64,000 bases of DNA from Neonectria sp. B-13 (Eukaryota > Ascomycota > Sordariomycetes > Hypocreales > Nectriaceae): positions 248,001-312,000 of the forward strand of contig NOKP01000019.1 of the NCBI GenBank assembly GCA_002682825.1, in the 5' to 3' direction. The stretch's first letter is position 1. Every line of letters starts with the position of its first letter. The notes beneath the pieces were generated by a model. The model was given only the letters and a program-made list of their open reading frames with translations. It was not told the origin of the DNA and made no database searches. The position numbers were made by a program, and so were the translations under genes. Below, one piece after another: positions 10,953 to 21,204 of this stretch.

Positions 10953-11407
10953 TGCTGCGCTGGGCCAGCCGATAACAATGTCATGCTCGTCGGCTGGTCG
11001 AGGCATGCGCATGTAGGTTGCGTCGTATTCTGTGTAAGAGCAGGGCCAACTATTAGACCCGCCCCCCACCTCCCCCGTTCCCTACCCCGGAGTGGATGCA
11101 AGACAGGCGGGCGGGATGGGGCTGTCCCCTGGCTGCTACACTACCTGGGGCGATCGGCGACGGGGCCGATGGTGAGATAACTGCCGAGAAGGTTGGAGGT
11201 GTTTAGTTTGTCGGCACAGAGTTGACCAACGAATGGCGTGGCTACGCCGGGGTGCCCAGTTAGTAGGGTCGCGATATGGTGCCTTTACTAGGTCAGTATG
11301 TAGACGTGGTTGGCGCACCATGCACTGCACTGCGAAACCACGCAACATAATTGTATAGTAGATAGTCACGATGCACACGAGGAGTAAAAACATGTCATTG
11401 TTGCTTG

Positions 11408-13017
11408 TTATTCGGCCGGTAGCTGTCGGATAATATCATCCAGCGTCCGAGGTAGCACGGCTAATCTCGCCGCTTGCACTCTGCCGTTGGTAGCCATCCA
11501 CTGCTTGGGGACCTGGACGTGGTCATGGCGGCCCGACATCATCTGGGCGACAGCGACACCACATCTCGCTGCCACTGGCATCCCGTGCCCCGTGTATCCG
11601 GCACTGATCCACAGCCCGCCGGAAACGGCCTTGCCGCCTGGGTCCGGGCCGGGACGCCCGTCGTTGAGCAAAGTCTCGGGCACGCGTCCGACCCACGGAC
11701 CCCCGTCGCTTGAATACCCCATGATGCCGGTCCACTCGTAAGCTGCGCGAAGCGCCGGCGGTTTGTTGGGCTTGTTGGGATTGTTTTTGTTAGGGCAGAG
11801 CTCTAGGGCATCATGGAGACATTGGTGCAAAGCTCGGCTGACGGCAGGATTAACCTCGTCGTCGCAAGAGATGCCCTCGTCCCCGCCTTCTGCTGCTAGC
11901 CTCTCGCCGCCAAAGACAATGGACCTGTCCTCTGGCTGCAACTTGTTGCCGTTGACCTGGGCATCCTCTGGGCCTCGTTGAATCAAATACTGGTGATCTG
12001 CGCCCTTCATCCAGACGTAGCTATGCGGGAGCTGCGTTGCCCCGGGGGGAGGCTCAAGTGCGCAGACCTGCCCTCGCACAGGCGTGATGAGGCCTGTCAT
12101 ATTTGGGACAAGATGCGAGGTATACGCATTGGTCGCAAGGAGCACATCCCGTGCTCGCACTCGTCCCCTCTGCGTGTACACCAGCCACGACGACGACCCC
12201 CCTTCTTCACATTGCTCGATGCGTGTGACGGGCGTGTTGGTCTGCAGGTTAAAGGTTGCGACGTCGTGCTCGCCGAGGAGTCGTTCCAGGAGCCAGGCGA
12301 CGAGTTTGTAAGGCCAGCATTTGGCCGCCAGGGGTTGATACACGGCGGCCAGAGCCTCGGGGATGCGCCTGGCGGTGAGCTCGTCCTTGTCCTGGATGAG
12401 GATGGCCTTGTCCCGAAGATCTGGATATCGCTGCAGGCGCTTCACTTGGCCCTTGGCGGCATCCAGGACGTCGGGTGAATATATTCCATGTATACCGCCA
12501 ACCACGCGCCAGTCGCAGGGAATGTCGTGGTTGCGGATGAGCTCCTGGAGCTGATGGAACGTTTCGAGCTCGAACCGGGCGACTTCGGGCGGGCCGTCCC
12601 AGACTCCGGGTTGACAATGCCCGCCATTCTGCCACACAAGACGGAATCAGTATTGAGCTTTTTTCTACCCGCACACGCCGACGACGACGGCGGTACCATG
12701 ATGGATAGACGAAAGGGTCAGGTTCGTAACACAGATTGCAAACATACGCGACCTGTTGCGCCCCAGCATGCCTCGCGCGCCTCAAGCATGACGACGCTTC
12801 GGCCGGCGTCGACGAGCTCTTGCGCAGCAAACGCACCGGTGATGCCGCTGCCGACAACGACGACATCGGTCGACGGCGGGAGCTCGCTTGAGGTGCGGTG
12901 ACCGAGCAGTTTGGGCGAAGGGTCTCGATGCCAGTATGAAGTCGTGCTGGCGGGCGTGGGCAGCCCGGCGCGCCCGTGAGCGAGGCCTTGGTCGTTACAG
13001 AGCGAGGCGGCGACCAT
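11408..13017 (-). CDS. FAD-dependent amino-acid/amine oxidase (DAO family)
   Basis: A flavoprotein oxidase of the DAO fold, resembling glycine/sarcosine oxidases and gamma-glutamylputrescine oxidase-like fungal proteins. The FAD-binding N-terminus reads VVVVGSGITGAFAAQEL. The family motif GATGRNGGHCQP is rebuilt across an intron at 12629-12747 (GTATGT...GGCAG, phase 0). The ATG at 13017 (MVAASLCNDQG) is the first in frame. C-terminal GYTGHGMP is typical of the second FAD-contact region. Such enzymes oxidise secondary or primary amines to imines. Here it could act on an N-methylated or amino intermediate made by the neighbouring NRPSs (inference). It is co-directional with NRPS-1, about 610 bases upstream of it. 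Confidence 0.88.
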
Positions 13018-13545
13018 TGTAGCCAAAACAAGAGGGCAATGATTACTGAGGGATTGATGATTCGAGATGCGCTCGGGATCCTGGCGGCTAGATGGCTCGG
13101 GGACACTCGCTCGCTCTTGGCTGGCTGCTCAACAAGGGCACGCACCAAGCACCACCTACGACGGCTGCGTTATGGAGCTTGGGGCAGAGACGTGACGTGA
13201 TGGGGGGCAGGCAGTCCCGGCCATGTCCATCTACTGCGTGGAGGCCATGGTGACAGTGAACACCACAAGCTTGTATATGGAGTTGGCAAGGGTGTAGGGG
13301 CGAGACCACCCACCGCTGATGTTGACGCAGAAGGGTAGTGCAACCTGGTACGGAGTACGGAGTACAGGACTAGCAGTACGGATATTAATGTAGTAGTACT
13401 CCATTTATCGGTACATTATTAATACCTAGTTCTAGTTGCATGGATACGCAGCCACCCACAGCACAGATCTCCTTGTGAACAGAAGGATAGCGGGCCGTCC
13501 CGAACCAACCATCCCTCCTCGCCCTCGCCCCCGCGGTATGTCTAG
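13018..13545. other. Intergenic between oxidase and flavin monooxygenase genes
   Basis: About 530 bases that should hold the oxidase promoter and the FMO 3' end. Short ACGGAGT-type repeats occur near 13350-13365. No gene is seen. Confidence 0.4.
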
Positions 13546-15756
13546 CTACTCGGCCGCCTTGGGCCTATACCGCTCGTAATCCTCATACTATGAGGGGCAG
13601 CTGGCGTCAGCGATGGATCCAATAACAAACTACGCGACGACGACGAACGACAACAAGGTCAAGGACAAACGACTTACCGCATCTTGCACCGCCCGTCTCG
13701 CTCCGGGCCAGACACGTCTGCCACAGCCGGGGACGCCCGCCGGGTTGGTCTCAAACATACGCCATGCGTGGCTGCTCGCTGGGCCCCTAGCCAGGCACCT
13801 GTGCAGCCGTCTGTCCTTGCACCAAAGCACCCAGTTCTGGAGGCTGAGCGAGTGGCCTACGTGTTCGTACATGCCCGTGCCGGCCATGTCGTGCAGGAAG
13901 CGGTAGAAGCTATACGGCTGGATCAGGCCTGGGTGTGCCGACGGCTCCTTGTCCCACCCTCGTCGCCACCAGGCGTGGTACTTGTCGACAGCCGCGTTCA
14001 TCTCGGCTTCTGTCGGTAGCCGCGCTGGCTTCCGATAGGCCTCGCCTGATGCTGATGGCCCAGGCTGAAGAAGCCCCGGCGTCAGTCTGCTCGCCGCGTC
14101 GGCCGCCCAGACCTGCGACACTGCCGTGGAAGCCAGCTCGCACACGCACCACGCCGTCTCGAGCGCCGACATCCAGCTCAGGATGGCCACCGACGACGCC
14201 CACCGCGGAGGGAACAACATTTGATAAAGCCGTGGCAGCGTGGGTTGCTCCCTCGTGGCGCCGGTTGCGGCCTTTGCCTGCCCGGCCTGGGCCTTGGCCT
14301 TGTGCTGGTCCGCCGCCGTTTTCAGGGGCAGGCCGCAGCTCCCATCCATTTCCAGCTCGGGCATAATGTCAAAGTCGAGCGCATACCCAGTGCAAAAAAC
14401 AACGGCGTCAACTTGGATCGTCGAGCCGTCGTCCAGAAGCACCTTATCTGCGCCTGCAAACGCCTTGAATCCCTGGACGGGTGCAACGCGCTTGGAATAC
14501 AGAGCCGAGATGAAGTCATCTTGCACTGTCGGGTGTACTAGCTCTGTCGGGCACGGCATCAGGCGCCACTCACCTCTGATCTTTTCTTCTGCGCGCAGTC
14601 GTCGTCGCCGCTCCGAGTCTCCGGCTTCTCCGACTTGGTGACGGGCTGCATCGCTCACCATCGTCTTGATCAGGAGACGCTTCTCCAGTCGTATGGCGAG
14701 CCACGGCAGCCTATGGAGCAACAGATACTTGAGCTGCGTCTTGGGCCACGGCTCGACGTCAGTCGGGACGCCGTTGTCGTCGTAGCGCGAGATGATGATT
14801 CTCCCGCGGCGATAGGACTGGTAAACGCACGAAGCTTCGCGGGCGACACTGAGCGATACCTCGCATGCCGTGTTCCCGAGTCCGACGACCAAGACTCTCT
14901 GACCGGAAAATTTCTTGGGCCTGCGTCCCCTCAGTTTAGTATAGCCTCATCGAGCTTGACTTTTGTAGCCGAGAGCTTGAAGGGGCCGCATACTCGCGAT
15001 AGCTTTGTCCATGGATGACTGTACCCTTGAACTCGTTCCTACCTAGCATTTGCGGCCACACGGGCAAGGTGTCGGAACCAGTCCCGAGCACCACCTTGTC
15101 GAAATGCACAATTTCCTCTTCATCGTCATTCTCTTTGGCGATGTGAACGTTCCACCCCGCGTCAGCGTCGTCGCGGAGCACCACGCGAACCGTTGTATTG
15201 AACTGAATGTGTTGATGGAGCTGGAACTTTGTCGCGTACGCTTGGAGGAACTCTGCAACCTGCGAGCCCGTCAAGTACGGCGGCCAATCTGACACCAATG
15301 TCAGGAAACAAACAACAGAGAAGAAAGAGAAAAAAGGAAGAGAGAGAGAGCAACGATGTACGTTTCTCGCTTATCAGCTTTATTGCGACACGCACCTTGA
15401 GGCACAGGAAAATCGCTGAAACCAGACTGTATAGCCATGTTGGATCAGCACATGCCTCACATGCGGCCAAGTTGGACAGAATATATGACTCACTGTAAAT
15501 TTGCTAACATTGGCGATGGTCTCCTGGATGACGGACGTGTAAGCGGCATCCTGGCTGTTGGACCACACGCCGCCCACGCAGCCTCGTCTTTCAAAGCCTT
15601 GAACATCAAAGCCTTCCTCGCGTAGCGCTTTGATGGCCGTCAGGCCGGCCGGGCCTGTAATCGGTGTCAGCCAGTACAATCGGAGAAACGCAAATCATGC
15701 ATTGGCAAAGAGCGGATGATACCGAGGCCGATTACGGCAACCTTGACGTCCCCCAT
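13546..15756 (-). CDS. Flavin-containing monooxygenase (FMO-like)
   Basis: A class B flavin monooxygenase, probably N- or S-hydroxylating or Baeyer-Villiger-like. Six exons are inferred. Exon 1 from the ATG at 15756 reads MGDVKVAVIGLG and splices to GPAGLTAIKAL, giving the FAD GxGxxG. Then come KFT/SGFSDFPVPQ, DWPPYLTGSQV, and FKGTVIHGQSYRE, which fits the FMO fingerprint FxGxxxHxxxY. The next splice (GTATGC...ACGCAG) leads to KKFSGQRVLVVGLGNTACE, the NADPH GxGxxG. A last short exon at 13546-13587 (YEDYERYRPKAAE) follows a GTAAGT donor at 13677. Alternative in-frame ATGs at 15786 and 15801 would add 10-15 residues. It is a likely tailoring enzyme of the NRPS locus. Confidence 0.88.
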
Positions 15757-16499
15757 GATGGTCGAGGTAGCTGAAGTCCCGGACATTGAAGCAGACTGCA
15801 TGTTACTAGACAGAACCCACTGGTCTATGTCTGGTGCGAGAAATCAGAAAGGCTTCGTGGCTGCCAGTCAAGGAGGTGGCATTGAAGCGAATAGGGCAGT
15901 CCCGGGTAGTCTTCCTCTTCCTCTGCCTCTTGTCCATGTCTTGGTTTTAACACTCAGACATATGACGCATTACTAGTACATGCCTAGTAGCTGCTCATAT
16001 CTACCCATGCTACCCGCAGGGTACAGGCCGGCAGTTTGCTTCTACATAGTCTGCACAGCTCGACCAAAGTAGCTGACGTAAAATGACGCACCTGGCTGAA
16101 TTCTCACATGCCTAAGCCAAGACCAGATTGGGCGGACTACATTGTGCAGATGACAACCACTCCAATGTGATGAAGAACTAGCTATCGTATGCATTCGCCG
16201 ATACGTGTCTAGCCAGGAGAGAAGGCGCTACTGGTGGCAAGGAAAATTCAAACCCCTATCCAAGCTTATTGACGAAAGCCAAGCCCCTCTCCCTTTCTGA
16301 AATGTGTGTGCACGGAACCAATCATGCAAGCGCACGTATTTCTGACAGGCAGGATGACTTTCTAGCATTGCTATTCCCCCTGACGCCTTGCTGGACGAAG
16401 TCCGCGCCGCCGGGACCTTTACGCCCGACAAATTTGAAGATAAGTTGCTATATCGTCCTTAAGATACTAATCCCTGTAGGTTATAAGGATGCTAAATGT
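15757..16499. other. Upstream region of FMO gene
   Basis: Non-coding divergent region between the FMO and aminotransferase genes. Two ORFs of 65-85 codons occur but resemble nothing I recognise. No motif is clear enough to name. Confidence 0.35.
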
Positions 16500-16865
16500 T
16501 AGCTTAGGTACTTTTATCAACTTTAAAAATTAAAAACATTTAATCAAATTATTAATTAAGTATTATAGACTTATTTAAGAATACAGATGTATAAAGTAAT
16601 AGCTATTTATATAATATATTATTAAATTTTTAAAAGGTTTAAAATGTAAATATTAAATATTCTTTTTATATAATATTATAGAGTTTTCTTTAAATAAAAA
16701 GCTTTTCTATCTTAATTAGTATATTTATAGTAAAATATTAAATTATAAAAACATCAGAATTGGGTTTGAACTTTTTAGTATATATATACATGTATTAATA
16801 AATATAAAGATTTACATGAATATAGTAATTCCTTTTTAAGCTAAAAGAAGACCCAAATTGGAATA
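16500..16865. repeat. AT-rich block (RIP-like), upstream of aminotransferase
   Basis: An abrupt run of about 365 bases made almost wholly of A and T, full of TTAAAT, TATTAAA and ATATAT words and with no ORF. Composition changes sharply at both ends, where ordinary GC-balanced sequence resumes. It resembles repeat-induced-point-mutated or decayed transposon sequence, but no terminal repeat or coding trace is left to identify a parent element. Confidence 0.6.
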
Positions 16866-16993
16866 TGACAAACGTTTTTGTTGTGAGCGGCTAGGGACTA
16901 ACAAGGCTATTGTCTACTACTTTAAGATATACCGACGCAACTTCTTTTTCTGTTTTTCCCTCTTGTGAAAAGCTGAAAGCGTCAAAGTTTACA

Positions 16994-18127
16994 ATGCATT
17001 ACCAACGCATGGCCATTGAGAAAGAGGCGCCCGAGGAAGTTGGCGCCGACATCATTTACAACCTGTCCGAGAGTGCCGTCTCAGACCAGACGCTTGAATC
17101 CCTGGGCATCAAGATTCCCTCAAACACCGTTCTCACCTACACGGAGCACAAGGGAAGCCACAGAATCCGGTCTCTCGTGGCTCAGGCTTGTAATGGCTCC
17201 GTGACCGCCCAAGACGTTCTCGTCACAGCAGGCGCCTCCACGTCTTTATTCATCATCAAGACTGCTCTGCTTGGTCCCCAAGACCATGTCATCGTCACGC
17301 GTCCCAACTACGCCACCAATCTAGAGATCCCGCGGTCCATCGGGTGCGACATTACCTTCATAGATTTGGAGTTTGAATCGCAGTTTCGGTTGGACGTGGC
17401 TCGCATAGCCGCCTCTATTCGCCCAGGTGCCACCAAGCTCATCAGCATCTGCTCTCCCAACAACCCGACGGGCACCAGGTGTAGCGCGTCGGAGCTCCGG
17501 TCGGTCGCGTCCTTGGCCAAAGAGGCCGGGTGCTGTCTCCTCATCGACGAAACGTATGCCGACCTCGACTACGCATCCTGGGAGCACGGCAACCAAGGAA
17601 CGGCGATGCTCAGGGGGGCCGAGCTCGGAAGCCATGTCATTACCGTGTCTTCCATGTCCAAAGCCTATGGCGTACCTGGAATCCGCGTTGGCTGGCTCAT
17701 CGCAACGGATCCTGCTCTCATGGAGAGGTTCCTGGCCGCGAAGGAGCAGATCAGCATAAGCGGCAGCGTCATCGACGAGCTAGTCGCCGAACAGATTCTG
17801 GCTCGCCGGGCTGAGCTACTGCCGGCCACAATCGCCGACATGCGCCGCCGGAGGGACCTCGTCGGTGCATGGGTGGAGCAGCAGTGGGAGCTGATAGATT
17901 GGGTCAAGCCTGAAGCAGGGGTGATGTGCTTCATCAAGATCAAGGAGAGCCCCGAGGGAGGAGTGGCGGCGTTTTACAAGCGACTTTTGGACAGGCACGG
18001 CGTGTACATTGGACGGGGCTCCTGGTTCGAGAGAGACGACACGTTCTTCCGATTGGGATATGGATGGCCAACCTGGGAGGAGCTGGAGACGGGGTTGAAG
18101 GCCATTTCAGATGCGATGCGGGGTTGA
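16994..18127 (+). CDS. PLP-dependent aminotransferase, class I/II
   Basis: A fold-type I aminotransferase of 377 residues without introns. The ATG at 16994 is the first in frame; the open frame extends to 16910 without another ATG. Visible active-site features are SPNNPTG (Asn about 157), LIDETYADL (Asp about 185) and SSMSKAYGVPGIRVGWL (Schiff-base Lys about 223). It belongs to the aspartate-aminotransferase-like group that also includes specialised enzymes such as capreomycidine synthase and ACC synthase-like proteins. Cyclisation or beta/gamma-substitution chemistry is therefore possible besides simple transamination. It lies between FMO and P450 genes and probably makes or modifies an amino-acid building block. 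The substrate cannot be read from sequence. Confidence 0.9.
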   Translation: MHYQRMAIEKEAPEEVGADIIYNLSESAVSDQTLESLGIKIPSNTVLTYTEHKGSHRIRSLVAQACNGSVTAQDVLVTAGASTSLFIIKTALLGPQDHVIVTRPNYATNLEIPRSIGCDITFIDLEFESQFRLDVARIAASIRPGATKLISICSPNNPTGTRCSASELRSVASLAKEAGCCLLIDETYADLDYASWEHGNQGTAMLRGAELGSHVITVSSMSKAYGVPGIRVGWLIATDPALMERFLAAKEQISISGSVIDELVAEQILARRAELLPATIADMRRRRDLVGAWVEQQWELIDWVKPEAGVMCFIKIKESPEGGVAAFYKRLLDRHGVYIGRGSWFERDDTFFRLGYGWPTWEELETGLKAISDAMRG

Positions 18128-18402
18128 CATGGGGCAGGTCGACTGGACGGACGGCCATCAGGGCCAACAAAGGTGCCACGGGATGGAATGAGACAATGCA
18201 GCTACTCAATGTTTACGAGGCACTGGTAGTACCGCCACTACGACGTACTGTGTACATAGTAAGAGTAGCATAGTAGTCTGCATGGTCCCGCAAGCCTTCA
18301 TCGTATAGCCCTGTCATGCATATTGTGTGCCGTATGCAGAGGCAGAGCGCCGATCATAGCAGACTACCTACATGGGATTGCAAGCGAGGGGAGACCAGAC
18401 AT
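18128..18402. other. Aminotransferase 3' flank
   Basis: Non-coding sequence between the aminotransferase stop codon and the tandem repeat. I see no conserved element. Confidence 0.35.
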
Positions 18403-18530
18403 TTCCCGGTGAATGGCAGTTGCATTAGACTAGCGTTCCGGTGAATAGCAGTTGCATTAGACTAGAGTCCCGGTAAATGGCAGCTGCATTAGTCTAGAGT
18501 CCCGGTAAATGGCAGTTGCATTAGACTAGA
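18403..18530. repeat. Four tandem copies of a 32-bp unit
   Basis: Copies at 18403-18434, 18435-18466, 18467-18498 and 18499-18530 share the core CCGGTAAATGGCAGTTGCAT and a TTAGACTAGA tail. Seven bases of a fifth copy follow. Copies differ at only one to a few positions, mostly transitions, so expansion is fairly recent. Each unit holds CTAG, and the array is non-coding between two convergent genes. Confidence 0.92.
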
Positions 18531-18769
18531 GTCCCGGGCCGGAGCTGCCGGAGCTAGTGCCAGCCTTGCGTTTCGCTGGTGCGGGAAGAGTTGAGGTACA
18601 GGCATGTGATTCTGCATGACGTGCTCACCACTTGCCACAAGATGGCTTTTGGCCACCGTTGACGAGCCCAGGCATGTATCAGCGAGTGGGACAGGAACAC
18701 TTGCCAGCTCTGGACGGGCGCATCCACAGCTTTTTATTGGTGTGATGTCTGCCGGCAAGAAGATATTAT

Positions 18770-19040
18770 TTTTGTACTACAGCAAGAGGAGTCAATGTAA
18801 AATCAGCGTTTATATATTATTTTATTTATATTAATATTAAATACGATTAAGTTTCCTGTATTAACTTATTAAAATATATACCACTACTTAGAAAAAGCTA
18901 ATTCTTAATTTAAAAATGGCCTTTCAAATATAAAAATAAAAATAATAATACATTGAAATAAAGCTTCAAGTATTTAATTTTTGATTCACTTTAATTATAC
19001 TCACTTATTTTAAGTTTCAGAATAATGCTAATTAAATCTT
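18770..19040. repeat. AT-rich block at the P450-1 3' end
   Basis: A very AT-rich stretch of about 270 bases with TTAATA and AAATA words, starting sharply after ordinary sequence and ending a few bases before the P450-1 stop codon at 19052. It is similar in character to 16500-16865. It is probably decayed repeat sequence and may act as the P450 3' untranslated region. Confidence 0.55.
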
Positions 19041-19051
19041 GATTTTATTGC

Positions 19052-20596
19052 CTATTTGGCTGTTCGAAACTTAACTATGCATTTTAAACCTTTCGGCACC
19101 GCATCGTGTGTGCTGCATTGTCTCATTAACTCGGCACTCGACGAGGCTGTCATGACAGTCTCATAGTTGCTGTACAATCTTACCATGAGGAGCTTGAGCT
19201 CCATGGTAGCAAGGGCCTTACCCAAACAGATCCTCCCACCGTATCCAAACGGAATGAGTTGGGCGTTACGCAATTTCCATGTCTCATCGTCTTGGACTAG
19301 CCACCGTTCCGGAGCAAAGAGATGGGGGTTTGGATAGATGTCTTCGTCGTGATGCAGGGCCTGAACAGAAGTTGTGACGATGGTCTTCTCTGGGAGATAG
19401 ATGCCCGACATGTTATGCCCTCCCGGGGGAACAATGCGCTCGGCCCGCCCGCTGGATGCTGGGTGGAGGCGATAGACTTCGCGCAGACATGCTTCCAGGG
19501 ATGGAACATTGTCATTGACCTGCGCAAACGCCAGGGAGCCGTCTTGTTGCACAGGTAGCCGAGAAAGCTCGGCGCGTATTCGCCGTTGCCAATGCGGCGC
19601 CTCGGTCAGCCTCCAGATGAAGTAAGTGGCCGTCACCGCGACCGTGGCCTCGGCCGCATTGATGTTGTCGAGCACCTCGGCCGCCATGTATTGCAGGTCC
19701 GGCGTCTCCCTGCCAGACCGGGCCTCGTCCGTGTCGGATAGGTGTCTTAGCAGGGAGTGCGTCTGCGTCACAAGAGGGTCGTTGACGGCAGTGTGAAAGC
19801 GCGACAGGCACCACGACGCCAGTTCCTCGTCTGCCAGGAGAAAGCTAAAGCGCCGACTCAGTGTTGCGAGGAATCGAGACGCATGTTTATAGATTTGCGG
19901 GAAACGGACACGAAGCGGACCGACAAACTGCTGGTACTTCAAGTTCATCAAAAGACGGCGCTCGAGGCAATCGTGATCCAAGGAGCGAGTGCAGTACTCC
20001 GGTCCGAGGACCAGAAAGGTGATGTTGTCGAGCGCATACCAGTCCGTCAGGCTGTAGACATCCGTCTCTTGGCCGGGCTGGATCCGATTGAGAACGGCTG
20101 AAGAGCGCTCTTGGACGTGTTGCTCAATCTCTGGAAGCTTGTAGATGGTCGAGGCCTGATAAAACGACGAGATCAACTTGCGTCTTGTGCGGTGTTCCTG
20201 ATACGGCTTCGTCGCAAAGACAGATCGAGTATTGTATCCAATAAAGTGGTCAAAGTAGCTGCTTTTTGCCCAACGACGAGTGCTTCCGTACACATCCTTG
20301 GTGTCTTGCAAAGTAGCCACGGAGACCTCGTTGGGAGCGATGCGGACCACAGGCCCGTACTGTCGGTGCCACTGCAGAATTTGGTCGTTTCGCCGGTACG
20401 AGAGATCATGAAAAGCCAAAAGAAGACTCGAGATTTTTGATTGCCATGGTCCGGGGACGTGACGCAGCCGTCCGTAAAGAAGGGGGTGAAACAGCCCGTA
20501 GCAGAGGATAACGACTGCAACGAGCAATCCCACAAGAAATGGCGTGTGCAACTTGGACAGAGAGCTTTGGATAGAAAAGAAAACTGCCGCCAGCAT
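19052..20596 (-). CDS. Cytochrome P450 monooxygenase 1
   Basis: An intronless microsomal-type P450 of 514 residues. An N-terminal hydrophobic anchor (about 19-40) precedes HVPGPWQSK. The ExxR motif is in LREVYRLHPA, the PERW-type motif is APERW, and the heme loop is FGYGGRICLG with Cys about 457. The I-helix reads NINAAEATVAVT rather than the usual A/G-G-x-D/E-T-T/S. The oxygen-activation acid-alcohol pair is therefore not in its standard register, possibly a trait of its subfamily. It presumably hydroxylates or desaturates the NRPS product at the ER membrane. It is transcribed away from NRPS-2 across a transposon-relic interval. Confidence 0.93.
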   Translation of the reverse strand: MLAAVFFSIQSSLSKLHTPFLVGLLVAVVILCYGLFHPLLYGRLRHVPGPWQSKISSLLLAFHDLSYRRNDQILQWHRQYGPVVRIAPNEVSVATLQDTKDVYGSTRRWAKSSYFDHFIGYNTRSVFATKPYQEHRTRRKLISSFYQASTIYKLPEIEQHVQERSSAVLNRIQPGQETDVYSLTDWYALDNITFLVLGPEYCTRSLDHDCLERRLLMNLKYQQFVGPLRVRFPQIYKHASRFLATLSRRFSFLLADEELASWCLSRFHTAVNDPLVTQTHSLLRHLSDTDEARSGRETPDLQYMAAEVLDNINAAEATVAVTATYFIWRLTEAPHWQRRIRAELSRLPVQQDGSLAFAQVNDNVPSLEACLREVYRLHPASSGRAERIVPPGGHNMSGIYLPEKTIVTTSVQALHHDEDIYPNPHLFAPERWLVQDDETWKLRNAQLIPFGYGGRICLGKALATMELKLLMVRLYSNYETVMTASSSAELMRQCSTHDAVPKGLKCIVKFRTAK

Positions 20597-21204
20597 GGTT
20601 TCAACTTTGCGATTCGCCTGGCTGGCCTGCCAAGATGTCTCTTGTTGCTCTCGCGCCGTGGGTATTGAAACGGGATGGTCGAATTACTGCCTCCGAGGCC
20701 AATTCATACCATCTCTTCAATTGTAAGATACAGCCGACGATAAATGCAATAGCCCTGACCAGTAACTATGTCATAGCTCCATGCGTCTATTTCACGACAG
20801 CTCCGCCCCCGCAAGAATCACAATTTTTCGTTTCGCCATTTCTCTTCTTGGATCTTGTCAAACAATCGTCATCATTGATTGGGATATGCAAACGGGGACC
20901 ATATTTAGTTGCCCGCGCATATTCTACTGCGGTTTCAGCTCAGCCTAGCTGCAGCACGTCCTTTGGTCACTATACATACGTGGAACCTCTGCGAAAGACC
21001 ATCTCGACAAATCCTCATGACGTGCATATGCCCCTGGCTACGATTGATCAACCATCGAGGGTAGCATCTTGACGGCCGTGCGGGTGGTCGTCAGTCGGAA
21101 TGGTGTACTTGCAACAAGTTTCTTCTGCCCCCTCCCAGGTCACCACATCCGGCCCTACCAAATCGAGCCCGTGTTATGATGCCGCTCTAACAGCACAGAA
21201 AGCA
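20597..21204. other. P450-1 upstream region
   Basis: Divergent non-coding region carrying the presumed P450-1 promoter, up to the transposase relic. ORFs here on the plus strand are not recognisable proteins. Confidence 0.35.

Noticed and set aside
10518..11180. 220-codon plus-strand ORF across the NRPS-1 start
   Set aside because: Antisense to the NRPS N-terminus and promoter, with Cys/Leu-rich low-complexity translation from the TGCC repeat.
12249..13148. 299-codon minus-strand ORF overlapping the amine oxidase gene
   Set aside because: It is another frame of the oxidase; its translation is Arg/Ser/Pro-rich and has no family resemblance, whereas the overlapping frame has clear DAO motifs.
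16910..16993. Upstream extension of the aminotransferase open frame
   Set aside because: The frame is open back to 16910 but begins at a TTG codon; the first ATG is at 16994.
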